Below are positions 4,882-6,213 of a stretch of 6,213 bases of DNA, in pieces. The notes beneath the pieces are model-generated. The model saw only the letters and a program-made list of their open reading frames with translations. It was not told where the DNA came from and made no database searches. Within the stretch, counting starts at the first letter, position 1. The number at the start of each line of letters is the position of its first letter. Source of the stretch: Candidatus Rokubacteria bacterium RIFCSPLOWO2_02_FULL_72_37 (GTDB taxonomy: Bacteria; Methylomirabilota; Methylomirabilia; Rokubacteriales; CSP1-6); assembly GCA_001790315.1 (NCBI GenBank), contig MGCE01000081.1:4762-10974 (forward strand), read 5' to 3'. A program made the position numbers and the translations under genes.

Positions 4882-6213
4882 TCAGGCGCGGTTCTCCATC
4901 CCCAGCTCGTCGCAGAGCCGTTGGGTCTTCGCGCGCATCGCGAACAGGTCCTGCTCCGTGAGCCCCAGCTCGGCGCAGCCCCGCATCAGCTCGAGCAGCT
5001 CCTCCGCGCGCAGGACCGCCTCGTCCCACTGGCCGCCGTCGGCCAGCTGCCGGATCGCCAGCGAGCGCACGTCGGCGACGCCCTCGAGCGCCCGCACCAG
5101 CGTCGACCGCGTCTCCGCCTGACGATCCGGGCCGATGTCCGTGTAGCGGAGCGCGCGGATCAGCGGGTCCAGGGCCTCCTCGTACTCGCCGGACTCCACG
5201 CGGCGCGTGCCGAGCCGGGTGTAGCCCCACCACAGCCGCTGGTCGACCTCCTCGCGGCGCTTCGGCGGCAGCGCCTCGGCGGGCACGGTCTCCAGCAGCT
5301 CCTCGGCCCGCTGGAGCGCGGCCAGCGCCTCGGACTCGCGCGCTTCCTGCATGCTCCGGATGGCCTGCGCGGTGAGCTGGCCGATCTCGCTGCCGAACGT
5401 GCCGGCCAGGATCTCGCGGAGCGCCTCGCCGCGGGCCGCGGGACACTCGGGGTCGTCGAGCGCCTCCCGCAGCAGCCGCCGCGCCGCGCCGAATTCCTGG
5501 CGCTGGACCAGCACGAGCGCGGCCTGCTCGCAGGCGTGCCCGCGCTCCCGCCGCGCGCGCTCGTGGAGATCGCGCAGCCGCGAATCCCACGGCACCGCCG
5601 CGAGGCCGCGCTCGGTCCAGGCGAGCGTCGTGCGGATCGCGCCGACGCGGTCATCGGTCTCGGAGCCGGTGGCACGCGCGAACCACGTCTGCGCCGCGCT
5701 GAGCGCGAGCGCGGCGACGTGCTGCTGATAGGTCTCGCGCTCGTCCGCCGGCGCGATCTCGAGCGCCGCCTCGAGCGCGTAGCGCGCCCCCTCGTCGTCG
5801 CCGAGCGCTTGCTTGGCGAGCCCGACGACCGACCACAGCGCCGCGGTGCTGTGCGCGGCCTCCTCCGAGACGCGCTCGGTGCGCGGCCGCCGGAGCACCT
5901 CGTCGGCGAGCGCGAGGACCTCGTCGTACCGACCGTCCTGGTAGAGCGTGAAGCACGTGTCGACGAGCAGCGGATCGATCGTCGGCGGCTCGGACGGCCC
6001 GGCCGGGCGCGCGACCGCCTCGACGGCCGCAGGCTCCCGGGGCGCGTCGGGCACCACCGGGGGTGTCGCCGCGGGCTCGGCGATCTGGCCCGACGCTTCG
6101 CCCGTGCCGACATCGGCCTCGCGGCGGCGCCCCGCGTGCGGGCGAGCGTGCGGCGACACCTTGCTCCGCCGGCGGCGCGGCGGCGGGGGCGGCGGCGGGG
6201 GGGCCGGCTCCGC
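4882..6213 (-). CDS. TPR-like helical repeat protein with proline/arginine-rich N-terminal linker (5' end probably beyond window)
   Basis: Numbered from the GTG at 6159, the protein has 425 residues. The first 60 or so are Pro/Ala/Glu-rich and probably disordered. The rest is helical, with TPR-like pairs, for example about 66-92 (YQDGRYDEVLALADEVL), 107-138 (GLAKQALGDDEGARYALEAALEIAP), 213-235, 265-292, 310-338 (SGEYEEALDPLIRAL) and 372-395 (GGQWDEAVLRAEELLEL). TPR arrays scaffold protein-protein contacts; no catalytic motif or membrane segment is visible, so the partner and role are unknown. The frame stays open for 18 more codons to the window edge, encoding AEPA, eight prolines and RRRRSK. 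This looks like an interdomain linker, so another domain may lie upstream. The GTG at 6159 has GGAG four bases before it and is a possible true start, so the 5' end is unresolved. The gene is convergent with the enolase-superfamily gene. Confidence 0.78.
   Translation of the reverse strand, partial: AEPAPPPPPPPPRRRRSKVSPHARPHAGRRREADVGTGEASGQIAEPAATPPVVPDAPREPAAVEAVARPAGPSEPPTIDPLLVDTCFTLYQDGRYDEVLALADEVLRRPRTERVSEEAAHSTAALWSVVGLAKQALGDDEGARYALEAALEIAPADERETYQQHVAALALSAAQTWFARATGSETDDRVGAIRTTLAWTERGLAAVPWDSRLRDLHERARRERGHACEQAALVLVQRQEFGAARRLLREALDDPECPAARGEALREILAGTFGSEIGQLTAQAIRSMQEARESEALAALQRAEELLETVPAEALPPKRREEVDQRLWWGYTRLGTRRVESGEYEEALDPLIRALRYTDIGPDRQAETRSTLVRALEGVADVRSLAIRQLADGGQWDEAVLRAEELLELMRGCAELGLTEQDLFAMRAKTQRLCDELGMENRA

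Noticed and set aside
4040..5122. A plus-strand open frame spanning the end of the enolase-superfamily gene and the TPR gene
   Set aside because: It crosses the hairpin region and two supported genes in other frames, and its product is low-complexity Arg/Ala/Gly.
1..6213. CRISPR arrays, tRNA or rRNA genes, insertion sequences, toxin-antitoxin or defence cassettes
   Set aside because: No spaced direct repeats, tRNA-like cloverleafs, transposase motifs or terminal inverted repeats were seen by eye. The genes are ordinary metabolism and signalling apart from the points noted.

Overview
The window is GC-rich throughout, with coding third positions almost always G or C, and densely packed with bacterial genes. 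The style fits a high-GC environmental bacterium, for example Rokubacteria/Methylomirabilota or a deltaproteobacterial relative. That placement is an impression, since there is no rRNA or marker gene here to settle it. GC content this high leaves long open frames on non-coding strands, so genes were called on recognisable family motifs rather than frame length.

Layout. Bases 1-158 may hold the 3' end of a plus-strand gene that meets the next gene tail to tail (weak call). Bases 155-1559, minus strand, hold two overlapping sulfur-trafficking genes: a TusA-family sulfurtransferase, then a cysteine desulfurase-fold protein that lacks the PLP-binding lysine and several other PLP- or substrate-contacting residues. 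A 30-bp divergent intergenic region (1560-1589) contains a perfect TATAAT. From 1590 to 4787, plus strand, three genes sit head to tail with gaps of 2 and 4 bases: a membrane GGDEF diguanylate cyclase, a REC-HD-GYP c-di-GMP phosphodiesterase, and an enolase-superfamily enzyme of the mandelate racemase subgroup. A perfect 12-bp hairpin (4794-4823) closes this block. Bases 4882-6213, minus strand, hold a TPR-type helical repeat protein whose frame stays open to the window edge through a proline-rich and arginine-rich stretch.

How the genes may work together. The two minus-strand genes look like a sulfur-carrier unit, but the desulfurase partner is probably unable to do PLP chemistry. The pair may therefore act as a persulfide or Fe-S relay rather than a cysteine-to-sulfur source. 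The GGDEF and HD-GYP proteins form a make-and-break pair for cyclic di-GMP, with the HD-GYP half under phosphorelay control. The enolase-superfamily enzyme is probably co-transcribed with them, but its substrate and any link to signalling are unknown. The most notable item is the lysine-less desulfurase fused by gene overlap to tusA.
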